Assembly (NCBI RefSeq): GCF_029870285.1
Contig: NZ_JACSYA010000007.1
Coordinates: 124,001-188,000, forward strand
Source: Delftia sp. PS-11
GTDB lineage: Bacteria; Pseudomonadota; Gammaproteobacteria; Burkholderiales; Burkholderiaceae_C
DNA: 64,000 nt
Reading direction: 5' to 3'
The notes beneath the pieces were generated by a model that was given only the letters and a program-made list of their open reading frames with translations, was not told the origin of the DNA and searched no databases. This document shows positions 16,667 through 26,696 of the stretch, in pieces (position 1 is the first letter of the stretch; each line of letters starts with the position of its first letter). The position numbers were made by a program, and so were the translations under genes.

Positions 16667-17959
16667 CTATTTTGCTTGAGAAACCAGCGTGCGCTCGATC
16701 AGGCGGTCATCGCCCAGGATGATCATGGCGAACAGCAGCTCGTCCAGGCTGCTGGCCTGGCGCGTCTTGCGCGCCAGCAGCGGGGTGCAGGCCGGATTGA
16801 GCACCACGAAATCGGCTTCGCAGCCCGGCTGCAGGTTGCCCACCTGGCCTGCCAGACCCAGAGCGCGCGCGGCACCGGCCGTATGCTGCCACCACAGGCT
16901 GGCGGGCGACAGGCTCAGGCCCTGCTTGGTCTGGCCCTCGCGCCCGGCCACGTAGGCGGCCTGCATGGTCTTGAAGGGGCTGAAGCTCATGCCGCCGCCC
17001 ACATCGCTGGCCAGACCGTAGAGGAACTGCGCCGCATCGGCCTGCGCGAAATCGAAGAAGCCGCTGCCCAGGAACAGGTTGCTGGTCGGGCTCACGGCGG
17101 CAGCCGTGCGCCGCTCGCGCAGCAGGGCACGGTCTTCGCCATCCAGATGGATGCAGTGGGCATAGACCGCGCGCTCGCGCATCAGGCCGAAGTCGTCGTA
17201 GACCGACAGGTAGCTGCGCGCCTCGGGGAACAGCTCGGCCACCCAGCGCACCTCGTCCAGATTTTCGGCCACATGCGACTGTATCCAGACATCCGTGTAA
17301 CGCGCAGCCAGCTCCCCCGCGCCGCGCAGTTGCGCGTGCGTGCTGGTGGGTGCAAAGCGCGGCGTGATTGCATAGCCCAGGCGGTCCACGCCGTGCCAGC
17401 GCCGGATGAGGGCTTCGGTATCGATCAGGCTTTGCTCGGTGTCGTCGCGCACGCCGTCGGGGCTGTGGCGGTCCTGCAGCACCTTGCCGGTGATCATGCG
17501 CATGCCACGCGCCTGGGACGCCTGCATGAGCGCATCGACCGAGGCCGGATGCGAAGTCGCAAAGGTCAGCGCCGTGGTCACGCCGTTGCGCAGCAGCTCG
17601 TCCAGGAAAAACCCGGCCACTGCGTCGGCATGGCTGCGGTCGGCAAAGGCCGATTCGTGCGGGAAGGTGTAATTCTCCAGCCAGGGCAGCAGGCCGGCGG
17701 CCGGCGCGCCGATCACATCGGTCTGCGGATAGTGGATGTGCATGTCGATGAAGCCCGGCGCCAGGATGCGCTCCGGCAGGTGCGTGACCTGCACGCCGGG
17801 CAGATCCGCGAAGCGGGCCTGCAGCGCCTGCCAGCTGCCGGCGGCCACCACGCGCTGCTGGCCCTTGTCGTCGGGGGCAACGGCCAGCAGGCCGTCTTCA
17901 TCGTAGAGCGCCCGGCCATCGTCGGCGAAGCGCAGCAGTGAGGATCTGTAGATTTGCAT
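16667..17959 (-). CDS. guaD: Guanine deaminase
   Basis: Zinc amidohydrolase that converts guanine to xanthine. With the ATG at 17959 it has 430 residues. Seen: metal motif FIDMHIHYPQTD (HIH at 74-76), ITPRFAPTST, the SHVAENLDEV histidine motif and ASDVGGG with the metal Asp. In-frame ATGs at 17980 and 17995 add up to 12 residues; a weak AGGCGG before 17959 favours the short form. It lies about 100 bases downstream of a BMP-type binding protein gene, which fits guanine or nucleoside uptake followed by deamination. Confidence 0.9.
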   Translation of the reverse strand: MQIYRSSLLRFADDGRALYDEDGLLAVAPDDKGQQRVVAAGSWQALQARFADLPGVQVTHLPERILAPGFIDMHIHYPQTDVIGAPAAGLLPWLENYTFPHESAFADRSHADAVAGFFLDELLRNGVTTALTFATSHPASVDALMQASQARGMRMITGKVLQDRHSPDGVRDDTEQSLIDTEALIRRWHGVDRLGYAITPRFAPTSTHAQLRGAGELAARYTDVWIQSHVAENLDEVRWVAELFPEARSYLSVYDDFGLMRERAVYAHCIHLDGEDRALLRERRTAAAVSPTSNLFLGSGFFDFAQADAAQFLYGLASDVGGGMSFSPFKTMQAAYVAGREGQTKQGLSLSPASLWWQHTAGAARALGLAGQVGNLQPGCEADFVVLNPACTPLLARKTRQASSLDELLFAMIILGDDRLIERTLVSQAK

Positions 17960-18060
17960 GCCGCCTAGCTTAGCCGCCATGGCGGCATTCTTCATATGTG
18001 CATCGCTATAGGGTGCATCGCCCGGCGCGCCCGCAAGGCGCTGCGCCGCCGGATTTCACC

Positions 18061-19176
18061 TCAGTGGGGCAGCCTGGCCTGCACGCCCTCGGCCAGCCAG
18101 TCCATCTGCAGGATCTGGGCATCGGTCAACCGCTCGCCCGCAGGGATGCGGATACGGCCCTGGTTGTCTCGTATCGGCTGCGCGCCCGCCTGGAAAGGAT
18201 GCAGGCGGCCTTCGGCCATCTGCTGCTGCCGCTGCAGCACCTCCTGGCGCGCGGCAGCCGGCAGGCGGGGGCCGAAGCCCTCCACCCGGATCATGCCATC
18301 GCGCACGCCGCCCCAGGTGTCCTGGCTTTTCCAGGCGCCGTCCAGCACGGCCCTGGCGCGCGCCGTGTAGTAGTCGCCCCACTGGTGGGTGACGGCCAGC
18401 AACTGGGCATCGGGCCCATCCTTGCGCATGTCCGAGTGGTAGGCGATGGCCATGCGGCCGCGCTCCTGGGCCGCCTGCATCACGGCCGTGGAGGCGACCT
18501 GGAAAGACACCACGTCCACGTTCTCGTTGAACAGCGCCATGGCGGCCTCGCGCTCACGCGGCGGATCGAACCAGGTGTCAAGCCAGACCACTTTGACCGT
18601 GGCCTGGGGATTGATCGAACGCATGCCCAGCGTGAAGGCATTGATGCCTTGCAGCACCTCGGGAATCGGAAAGCCGACCACGAAACCGGCCACGCCGGTC
18701 TTGCTGGCCCGTGCAGCCGCGATGCCCGACAGGTAGCGGCCTTCGTAGTAGCGTGCATTCGCAGTTGCCACGTTGTCGGCGCGCTTGAATCCGGTGACCG
18801 ACTCGAACTTCACCTGCGGGAAGTCGCGCGCCACGCGCATCACCGGCTCGGTATAGCCAAAGCTGGTCGTGAAGATCAGCCGGTTGCCCGATGCCGCCAG
18901 ATCGCGCAGCACGCGCTCGGCATCGGCGCCTTCGGGCACGCTGTCCACGGCGCTGGTCTGCACGCGCGTGCCCAGGGCCTGCTGCAGCGCGCGCCGGCCT
19001 TCGTCATGCTGGCGCGTCCAGCCCGCATCGAGCACAGGCGTCAGATAGACGAAGGCCGCCTTGAGCGCAGGCGGCGATGCGGGGGATTGGGGGAGTTTGG
19101 GGGTGGCAGGGCCTTGGGCCCAGACCGTGGCGACGACACTGGCGGCCGCGAATGCGGCTGCGAGGTTTTTGTACAT
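18061..19176 (-). CDS. BMP-family ABC transporter substrate-binding protein (copy 3)
   Basis: Periplasmic binding protein of the basic-membrane-protein/PnrA family, which binds purine nucleosides or related ligands. 371 residues with a Sec signal peptide (1 to about 20, cleaved after VWA), not a lipoprotein. Seen: AFVYLTPVLDAGWTRQHDEG, SVPEGADAERVLRDLA and VVGFPIPEVLQGINAFTLGM, all shared with the two BMP genes at 22-24.6 kb. It is followed by guaD on the same strand. No permease or ATPase is adjacent, so it may use the nucleoside transporter encoded at 24.7-28.3 kb; this is inferred. Confidence 0.85.
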   Translation of the reverse strand: MYKNLAAAFAAASVVATVWAQGPATPKLPQSPASPPALKAAFVYLTPVLDAGWTRQHDEGRRALQQALGTRVQTSAVDSVPEGADAERVLRDLAASGNRLIFTTSFGYTEPVMRVARDFPQVKFESVTGFKRADNVATANARYYEGRYLSGIAAARASKTGVAGFVVGFPIPEVLQGINAFTLGMRSINPQATVKVVWLDTWFDPPREREAAMALFNENVDVVSFQVASTAVMQAAQERGRMAIAYHSDMRKDGPDAQLLAVTHQWGDYYTARARAVLDGAWKSQDTWGGVRDGMIRVEGFGPRLPAAARQEVLQRQQQMAEGRLHPFQAGAQPIRDNQGRIRIPAGERLTDAQILQMDWLAEGVQARLPH

Positions 19177-19351
19177 GGTGTTCCTCTACATGGCCCGCAA
19201 AGAAAGCGCGCCGGCCATGGGCAGTGGCCGGTGCGGGGCGCGATTATAGGCAGTGCCGCAGCGCGCGGCCCGGGCTGGCGCTTATGGTCTGCATACGCTT
19301 TGGCAGATACTAGGCCGGACTGCAGATTCCCACTACCCAGGAGACAAGACC

Positions 19352-19792
19352 ATGCCAATGTTCGTCGATACCTCGCCCCCGGGCCAATGCATCTTCTGCC
19401 GCCTTGTGGCCGGGGAGATACCGTCCGCCAGGATCTGCGAGGACGAGCAGACCATCGCATTCATGGATATCGGCCAGGTCAACCCAGGCCATGTGCTGGT
19501 CGCCAGCAAGCGCCACGCGGTGACCTTGCTGGACCTGACGCCCGATGAAGCCGGTGCCGTGATGCGCACGGCGCAGCGTGTGGCAGGCGCCGTGCAGCAG
19601 GCCTTCGACCCCGATGGCATCAGCCTGTTCCAGGCCAATGGCGCAGCCGGCGGACAGACGGTTTTCCATTTCCACCTGCATGTGCTGCCGCGCCATGCCG
19701 GCGATGGCGTAGGCCTGTCCTGGCCGCGCCAGGAACCTGGCATGCAGGCTCTTGAGGACTATGCTGCGCGCCTGCGCCAGGCGCTGGTCTGA
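19352..19792 (+). CDS. HIT-family protein
   Basis: Histidine-triad nucleotide-binding protein of 146 residues, probably a nucleoside phosphoramidase or dinucleotide hydrolase. Seen: CIFC at 13-16 (zinc-type HIT subgroup), NPGHVLV at 45-51 and the triad HFHLHV at 106-111. The start ATG at 19352 follows GGAGACAAGACC; the frame is open upstream without further homology. It is convergent with the deaminase gene (3-base gap). Confidence 0.9.
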   Translation: MPMFVDTSPPGQCIFCRLVAGEIPSARICEDEQTIAFMDIGQVNPGHVLVASKRHAVTLLDLTPDEAGAVMRTAQRVAGAVQQAFDPDGISLFQANGAAGGQTVFHFHLHVLPRHAGDGVGLSWPRQEPGMQALEDYAARLRQALV

Positions 19793-19795
19793 GTA

Positions 19796-21843
<2,048 letters not shown>

Positions 21844-21936
21844 GGGAAGGCATCTTTTGTTGTCCGCATCGGCCACACGGGCAAGGGGTACGGCAGGCAA
21901 TGAGCATAAACCCAGCGGCCTGAGGGTGCCTGTACA

Positions 21937-21968
21937 ACAGCAAAGCCGCCCGGAGGCGGCCTTGCTGC
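21937..21968 (-). terminator. Hairpin after BMP lipoprotein gene 1
   Basis: Imperfect stem AGCAAAGCCGCC / GGCGGCCTTGCT with a 3-5 base loop between the BMP stop (22012) and the Rieske start (21843). It has a weak T content after the stem on the minus strand. It may attenuate rather than fully stop read-through to the Rieske gene. Confidence 0.5.
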
Positions 21969-22011
21969 TGTGCCGCCGCGCCCGGCAAAGACTGGGCGCG
22001 GCTGCTGCGGC

Positions 22012-23169
22012 TTACTTGCTGTCCTTGCCCGGCACCTTGCCTTCCACGCCCTTGACGTAGAAGTCGATGCCCGTGAGGAACTTGTCTTCGGCCACGGCGC
22101 CGGCGGCCAGCACTTCCTTGCCGTCCTGGCCGGCGATCGGGCCCTTCCAGATCTGGAACGTGCCGTCCTTCAGGCCCTTCTTGACTTCCTCGATCTTGGC
22201 CTTGGCCTCGGCGGGCACGTCTTCAGCCAGCGAGACGATGTCGATCGCGCCTTCCTTGACGCCCCACCAGGTCTGCTGGCTGCTCCACTTGCCTTCCAGC
22301 ATCTCGCGCACGGTCTTGGTGTAGTACGGCGTCCAGTTGATGATGGCCGATGCCAGGTGGGCCTTGGGACCATAGGCGGTCATGTCGGAATCCCAGCCAA
22401 AGGCGCGCTTGCCCTTTTCCTCGGCGGTCTTGAGCACGGCCGGCGAGTCGGTGTTCTGGAACAGAATGTCGGCGCCGCCGTTGATCAGCGAGGTGGCCGC
22501 TTCGGTTTCCTTCGGAGGAGCGAACCATTCGTTGACCCAGACCACCTTGGTCGTGATCTTGGGGTTCACGGACTGGGCGCCCAGCGTGAAGCTGTTGATG
22601 TTGCGCAGCACTTCGGGGATCGGCACCGAGCCGACCACGCCCAGCACATTGGACTTGGTCATGGAGCCAGCGATGATGCCGGCCAGGTAGGCGCCTTCGT
22701 AGGTGCGGCTGTCATAGGTGCTGACATTGGCAGCGGTCTTGTAGCCGGTGGCGTGCTCGAACTTCACATCAGGGAAGTCGGGCGCGATCTTCTGGATGGG
22801 CTCCATGTAGCCGAAGGTGGTGCCGAACACCAGCTTGTTGCCGTTGGCGGCCATGTCGCGCAGCACGCGCTCGGCATCGGCGCCTTCGGGCACGCTCTCG
22901 ACATAGGAGGTCTTGATCTTGTCGCCGAACTCCTTTTCCAGCGCCTGGCGGCCCTGGTCGTGGGCGAAGGTGTAGCCGCCGTCGCCGACAGGACCCACGT
23001 AGGCGAAGGCGATCTTCAGCGGCTCGGTCGCAGCGGCGGCGGGCGCCTCGGCAGCAGGAGCGGGCGCAGGCGCAGCCTCCTCCTTCTTGCCGCAGCCGGC
23101 CAGCGCGGCGGCGGCCAGAGCCGACAGCGCTGCCACCTTGATCAGGGAGCGTTTGTGAAGATCAGTCAT
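22012..23169 (-). CDS. BMP-family nucleoside-binding lipoprotein (copy 1)
   Basis: Substrate-binding lipoprotein of 385 residues. The signal peptide ends in the lipobox LAGC (Cys26), followed by a Glu/Ala/Pro linker to about residue 48. PnrA/BMP-fold signatures: IAFAYVGPVGDGGYTFAHDQ, YVESVPEGADAERVLRDMA, GVVGSVPIPEVLRNINSFTL and WVNEWFAPPKE. The ATG at 23169 was chosen because it gives the canonical lipoprotein signal. It is a close tandem paralogue of the gene at 23420-24568 and lies downstream of the nucleoside ABC permeases. Confidence 0.9.
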   Translation of the reverse strand: MTDLHKRSLIKVAALSALAAAALAGCGKKEEAAPAPAPAAEAPAAAATEPLKIAFAYVGPVGDGGYTFAHDQGRQALEKEFGDKIKTSYVESVPEGADAERVLRDMAANGNKLVFGTTFGYMEPIQKIAPDFPDVKFEHATGYKTAANVSTYDSRTYEGAYLAGIIAGSMTKSNVLGVVGSVPIPEVLRNINSFTLGAQSVNPKITTKVVWVNEWFAPPKETEAATSLINGGADILFQNTDSPAVLKTAEEKGKRAFGWDSDMTAYGPKAHLASAIINWTPYYTKTVREMLEGKWSSQQTWWGVKEGAIDIVSLAEDVPAEAKAKIEEVKKGLKDGTFQIWKGPIAGQDGKEVLAAGAVAEDKFLTGIDFYVKGVEGKVPGKDSK

Positions 23170-23366
23170 CGAAGTTTCCTCAAGTGATCCTGCCGCAGGC
23201 AGGAGAAAGACGGGCATGCACCAGCGCAGGCCCGCCGCGATGGGCCCCGAGAATAAAGCAAGAACGGCGCCAGCCGGTATCGCCATGGGCACCCTGCATG
23301 CAGGGAAACCACATTTTTGCCTGTTTGCACGGCCCTGGTGCATGGGGCGAACCTCCGTCAAAAGCC

Positions 23367-23388
23367 AAAAGGCCCCGAAGGGCCCTTT
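23367..23388 (-). terminator. Terminator-like hairpin between the tandem BMP genes
   Basis: Minus-strand stem of GGGCC paired with GGCCC around a TTCG tetraloop, followed by TTTT. It lies 32 bases after the stop of BMP copy 2 and upstream of BMP copy 1, so the two may have different transcript levels. Confidence 0.65.
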
Positions 23389-23419
23389 GCGATGTCAGGC
23401 ATCAGACAGCAGCCAGTGC

Positions 23420-24568
23420 TTACTTTGCGCCAGGCACCTTGCCTTCGACGCCATGGACGTAGAAGTTGATGCCCGTCAGGAAGGCAAGGTCGCCAGCCTG
23501 GCCGGCGGGCAGCACTTCCTTGCCGGTGTTGTCCTTGATGGGGCCGGTCCAGACGGCAAAGCTGCCGTCCTTGAGGCCGTCGCGCGCCTTGGCGACGCGG
23601 TCCTTGATGTCCTGGGGCACATCGTCGGCGATCTTCACCAGGTCGATGGCGCCTTCCTTGACGCCCCACCAGAAAGAGCCGCCCTGCCACTTGCCATCCA
23701 GCGTGTCCTGGGTGACCTTGCTGTAGTAAGGCATCCAGTCGATCACGGCCGAGCCCAGATGGGCCTTGGGAGCGAAGGCGCTCATGTCGCCGTCCTTGCC
23801 GAAGGCGCGCACGCCGCGCTCCTCGGCCGTCTTGAGCACGGCGGGCGAGTTGGTGTTCTGGTACATCACGTCCACGCCGCCGTTGATCAGCGAAGTGGCG
23901 GCCTCCGACTCCTTGGGGGGCGCGAACCACTCGTTGACCCAGACCACCTTGGCCTTGATCGAGGGATCGACGCTTTGCGCGCCCAGCACGAAGCTGTTGA
24001 TGTTGCGCACCACCTCCGGAATCGGCACCGAGGCCACGACGCCGATGGTCTTGGTCTTGGTCATGCCGCCAGCGACGATGCCGGCCAGGTAGGCGCCCTC
24101 GAAGGTCTTGGTGTCGTAGGTGGCGACGTTGTCGGCGTTCTTGTAGCCGGTGGCATGCTCGAACTTCACATCCTTGAGGTCGGCGGCCACCTTCTGCACG
24201 AACTCCTGGTAGCCGAAGCTGGTGGCGAAGATCAGCTTGTTGCCCTGGCCTGCCATGTCGCGCATCACGCGCTCGGCGTCGGCGCTCTCGGGCACGCTCT
24301 CGACAAAAGAGGTCTCGACCTTGTCGCCAAACTTCTCCTGGATGGCCTTGCGGCCCAGTTCATGCTGGAAGGTCCAGCCGCCGTCGCCGATGGGGCTGAC
24401 GTACATGAAGCCGATCTTGAGCTTTTCGGCAGGTGCCGGTGCTGCAGGCGCCGCAGCGGGAGCGGGTTCGGCAGCCTCTTGCTTTTTGCCGCAGGCCGTC
24501 AGGGCCGCCATGGACAGGGCCGACAGGCCGATCATCTTGAACAAAGTGCGCTTGCGGGAGTGGTGCAC
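23420..24568 (-). CDS. BMP-family nucleoside-binding lipoprotein (copy 2)
   Basis: Lipoprotein of 382 residues with lipobox LTAC (Cys26) after a basic start, then a Pro/Ala-rich linker. Family motifs: IGFMYVSPIGDGGWTFQHE, FVESVPESADAERVMRDMA, GVVASVPIPEVVRNINSFVL and WVNEWFAPPKE, plus WWGVKEGAIDLV. It is nearest to the permease genes and is probably the main binding protein of that transporter. It differs from copy 1 throughout, so the duplication is not recent; the two may have different ligand preference. Confidence 0.9.
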   Translation of the reverse strand: MHHSRKRTLFKMIGLSALSMAALTACGKKQEAAEPAPAAAPAAPAPAEKLKIGFMYVSPIGDGGWTFQHELGRKAIQEKFGDKVETSFVESVPESADAERVMRDMAGQGNKLIFATSFGYQEFVQKVAADLKDVKFEHATGYKNADNVATYDTKTFEGAYLAGIVAGGMTKTKTIGVVASVPIPEVVRNINSFVLGAQSVDPSIKAKVVWVNEWFAPPKESEAATSLINGGVDVMYQNTNSPAVLKTAEERGVRAFGKDGDMSAFAPKAHLGSAVIDWMPYYSKVTQDTLDGKWQGGSFWWGVKEGAIDLVKIADDVPQDIKDRVAKARDGLKDGSFAVWTGPIKDNTGKEVLPAGQAGDLAFLTGINFYVHGVEGKVPGAK

Positions 24569-24611
24569 GGGTATGTCCTTTTTATGGTTCTGCGAAGGGA
24601 AGGCATCGGAA

Positions 24612-24690
24612 CCTGTTCATGATCTCTGCGCGATAGCCGCCGCTGCGGGAGCGACCCGCAGGGATGGCGCACGATGAGATCGTGAACAGG
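24612..24690 (-). repeat. Long interrupted stem-loop between permease and BMP genes
   Basis: Outer arms CCTGTTCATGATCTC (24612-24626) and GAGATCGTGAACAGG (24676-24690) pair with one mismatch. An inner perfect stem CTGCGGG/CCCGCAG (24643-24661) closes on a 5-base loop. The structure begins 4 bases after the permease stop. It may be an mRNA processing or stabilising element that separates the permease and binding-protein segments of one operon. Confidence 0.6.
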
Positions 24691-24693
24691 CCG

Positions 24694-25614
24694 TCAGGAG
24701 CCCGGATAGAAGGGCTTGCCCAGAGAGGCCGGCATATTGGTGCGGATCCACGTCGGATTGCGCGAGATCAGCACCAGCACGACGATGGTCGCCAGGTAAG
24801 GCAGCATGGACAGCAGCTGGCTGGCCACCTGCACGCCTGTGGCCTGCAGGTGGAACTGCAGCATGGTCACGCCGCCGAACAGATAGGCGCCCAGCAGCAC
24901 ACGAGCGGGTCGCCAGGTGGCAAAGGTGGTCAGTGCCAGCGCGATCCAGCCCCGGCCCGAGACCATGCCCTCGACCCACAGCGGCGTGTAAACGGTGGAG
25001 ATGTAGGCACCGGCCAGGCCGCACAGCGCGCCGCCGAAGACCACGGCCGCCAGGCGGATGCGGCGCACCGGATAGCCCAGCGCATGGGCCGACTGCGGCG
25101 ACTCGCCCACGGCGCGCAGCACCAGGCCGGCGCGCGTGCGGTAGAGGAACCAGACCAGGGCCGCTGCCAGGATCACCGCGCCATAGACCAGCGGATGCAG
25201 GCGAAACAGCGCCGTGCCCACCACGGGCAGGTCGGACAGCAGGGGCACGGCGAACTTGGGCAGCTCGGGCAGGCGCGCCTGCACATAGCCCAGGCCCAGG
25301 AAGGCCGAAAAGCCCGAACCGAACAGCGACAGCGCCAGGCCAGTCGCGTACTGGTTGGTGTTGAGCCAGATCACCAGCACGCCAAAGATGGCCGCCAGCA
25401 GCGCGCCCGCGCCCATGCCGGCCACAAAGCCCACGGCGGTGCTGCCCGTGTGGACCACGGCGGCAAAGCCCGCGATGGCCGCGCACAGCATCATGCCCTC
25501 GGCGCCCAGATTGACGATGCCGGCCTTTTCATTGATCAGCAGGCCCAGTGCCGCCAGCGCCAGCACGGTGCCGGCGCTGAAGGTCGAACCCAGCAGCAGT
25601 GCGTAGGATTCCAT
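24694..25614 (-). CDS. Nucleoside ABC transporter permease 2 (NupQ/YufQ-like)
   Basis: Inner-membrane permease of 306 residues with many hydrophobic helices. It belongs to the BPD_transp_2 family: LALAALGLLINEKAGIVNLG (the EKAGI-NLGAEGMM signature), VRAVGESPQSAHALGYPV-like coupling segment and a GRGWIALALTTFA stretch. The ATG at 25614 overlaps the stop of the upstream permease by one base, so the pair is coupled. An open frame continues upstream but lies over the other permease. It acts with the preceding permease and the double-domain ATPase in uptake of purine nucleosides or bases. Confidence 0.9.
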   Translation of the reverse strand: MESYALLLGSTFSAGTVLALAALGLLINEKAGIVNLGAEGMMLCAAIAGFAAVVHTGSTAVGFVAGMGAGALLAAIFGVLVIWLNTNQYATGLALSLFGSGFSAFLGLGYVQARLPELPKFAVPLLSDLPVVGTALFRLHPLVYGAVILAAALVWFLYRTRAGLVLRAVGESPQSAHALGYPVRRIRLAAVVFGGALCGLAGAYISTVYTPLWVEGMVSGRGWIALALTTFATWRPARVLLGAYLFGGVTMLQFHLQATGVQVASQLLSMLPYLATIVVLVLISRNPTWIRTNMPASLGKPFYPGS

Positions 25615-26696
25615 CAGCGCACCTCCTTGGCCACGGGCGCGCGGGACACCCAGCGCAAGCGGTAGGCCACCAGCGTGTCGCAGGCCAGCAGCGTGAACAG
25701 CAAAAGGCCCTGGAACACGCCGGTCAGCGCCTTGGGCAGGCCCAGGCGCGACTGGGCGAGTTCGCCCCCGATATAGAACATGCTCATGAGAATCGCGGAA
25801 AAGATCATGCCCACGGGATGCAGGCGGCCGACAAAGGCCACGATGATGGCTGCAAAGCCATAGCCGGCCGGTACATAAGGCGTGAGCTGGCCCAGGGGGC
25901 CTGCCACTTCCAGCGCGCCCGCCAGGCCCGCTGCTGCGCCCGAGATGAGCAGCGCCGTCCACAGCGCCCGGCGCGAGGAAAAGCCCGCGTAGCGCGCGGC
26001 AGCCGGGGCCAGGCCGCCGACCTGCAGCGCAAAGCCTGCGCGGGTGCGGAACAGGAACACCCACAGCAAGGCGGCGCCCGCCAGCGCCAGCAGCAGCCCG
26101 ATGTTGGTGCGCATGCCCTGGAACAGCTTGGGCATTTGCGTGACGCGCTCGAAAGTCTTGGTCTGCGGGAAGTTGTAGCCCATGGGGTCCTTCCAGGGGC
26201 CGTAGACCAGAAAGCCCAGCACCAGGGTGGCCACATAGACCAGCATCAGGCTGACCAGGATTTCATTGGCGTTGAAGCGGTCGCGCAGCAGGGCCACGAT
26301 GCCGGCCCAGGCCATGCCGCCCAGCATGCCGGCCAGCAAAATGGCCGGCACGATCCAGGGCCCCGTGTTCTTGTCGGCCAGCAGCGCGATGCCGCCTGCG
26401 GCCACAGCGCCGATCACGAACTGGCCCTCGGCGCCGATATTCCAGACGTTGGAGCGGAAACACACTGCCAGGCCCAGCGCGATCAGCAGCAGCGGCGTGG
26501 CCTTGATGGCCAGCTCGCCCAGCGCATAGGGCGTCTTGACAGGATCCCAGAAGAAAGCCTGCAGGCCACGCACCGGGTCCTTGCCCAGCAGCACGAACAG
26601 GCACACGCCGATCAGCACCGTGATGGCCAGCGCCAGCACGGGCGACCCATAGGTCCACAGCCGGGAGGCCTGGGGGCGTTGTTCAAGCTTGAACAT
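25614..26696 (-). CDS. Nucleoside ABC transporter permease 1 (NupP/YufP-like)
   Basis: Permease of 360 residues with N-terminal helix SPVLALAITVLIGVCLFVLLG, the CFRSNVWNIGAEGQFVIGA signature of the BMP-linked BPD_transp_2 permeases and the RFNANEILVSLMLVYVA motif. The start was set at ATG 26696 because GGGAGG lies 5 bases before it; a GTG two codons upstream sits on that site. It overlaps the 3' end of the ATPase gene by 14 bases, so the ATPase and both permeases are translated as a coupled unit. Confidence 0.9.
   Translation of the reverse strand: MFKLEQRPQASRLWTYGSPVLALAITVLIGVCLFVLLGKDPVRGLQAFFWDPVKTPYALGELAIKATPLLLIALGLAVCFRSNVWNIGAEGQFVIGAVAAGGIALLADKNTGPWIVPAILLAGMLGGMAWAGIVALLRDRFNANEILVSLMLVYVATLVLGFLVYGPWKDPMGYNFPQTKTFERVTQMPKLFQGMRTNIGLLLALAGAALLWVFLFRTRAGFALQVGGLAPAAARYAGFSSRRALWTALLISGAAAGLAGALEVAGPLGQLTPYVPAGYGFAAIIVAFVGRLHPVGMIFSAILMSMFYIGGELAQSRLGLPKALTGVFQGLLLFTLLACDTLVAYRLRWVSRAPVAKEVR

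Noticed and set aside
23170..23419. Possible purine riboswitch upstream of the first BMP gene
   Set aside because: No three-way junction pattern or conserved purine-riboswitch loops were seen; only the TTCG-loop terminator hairpin is evident.
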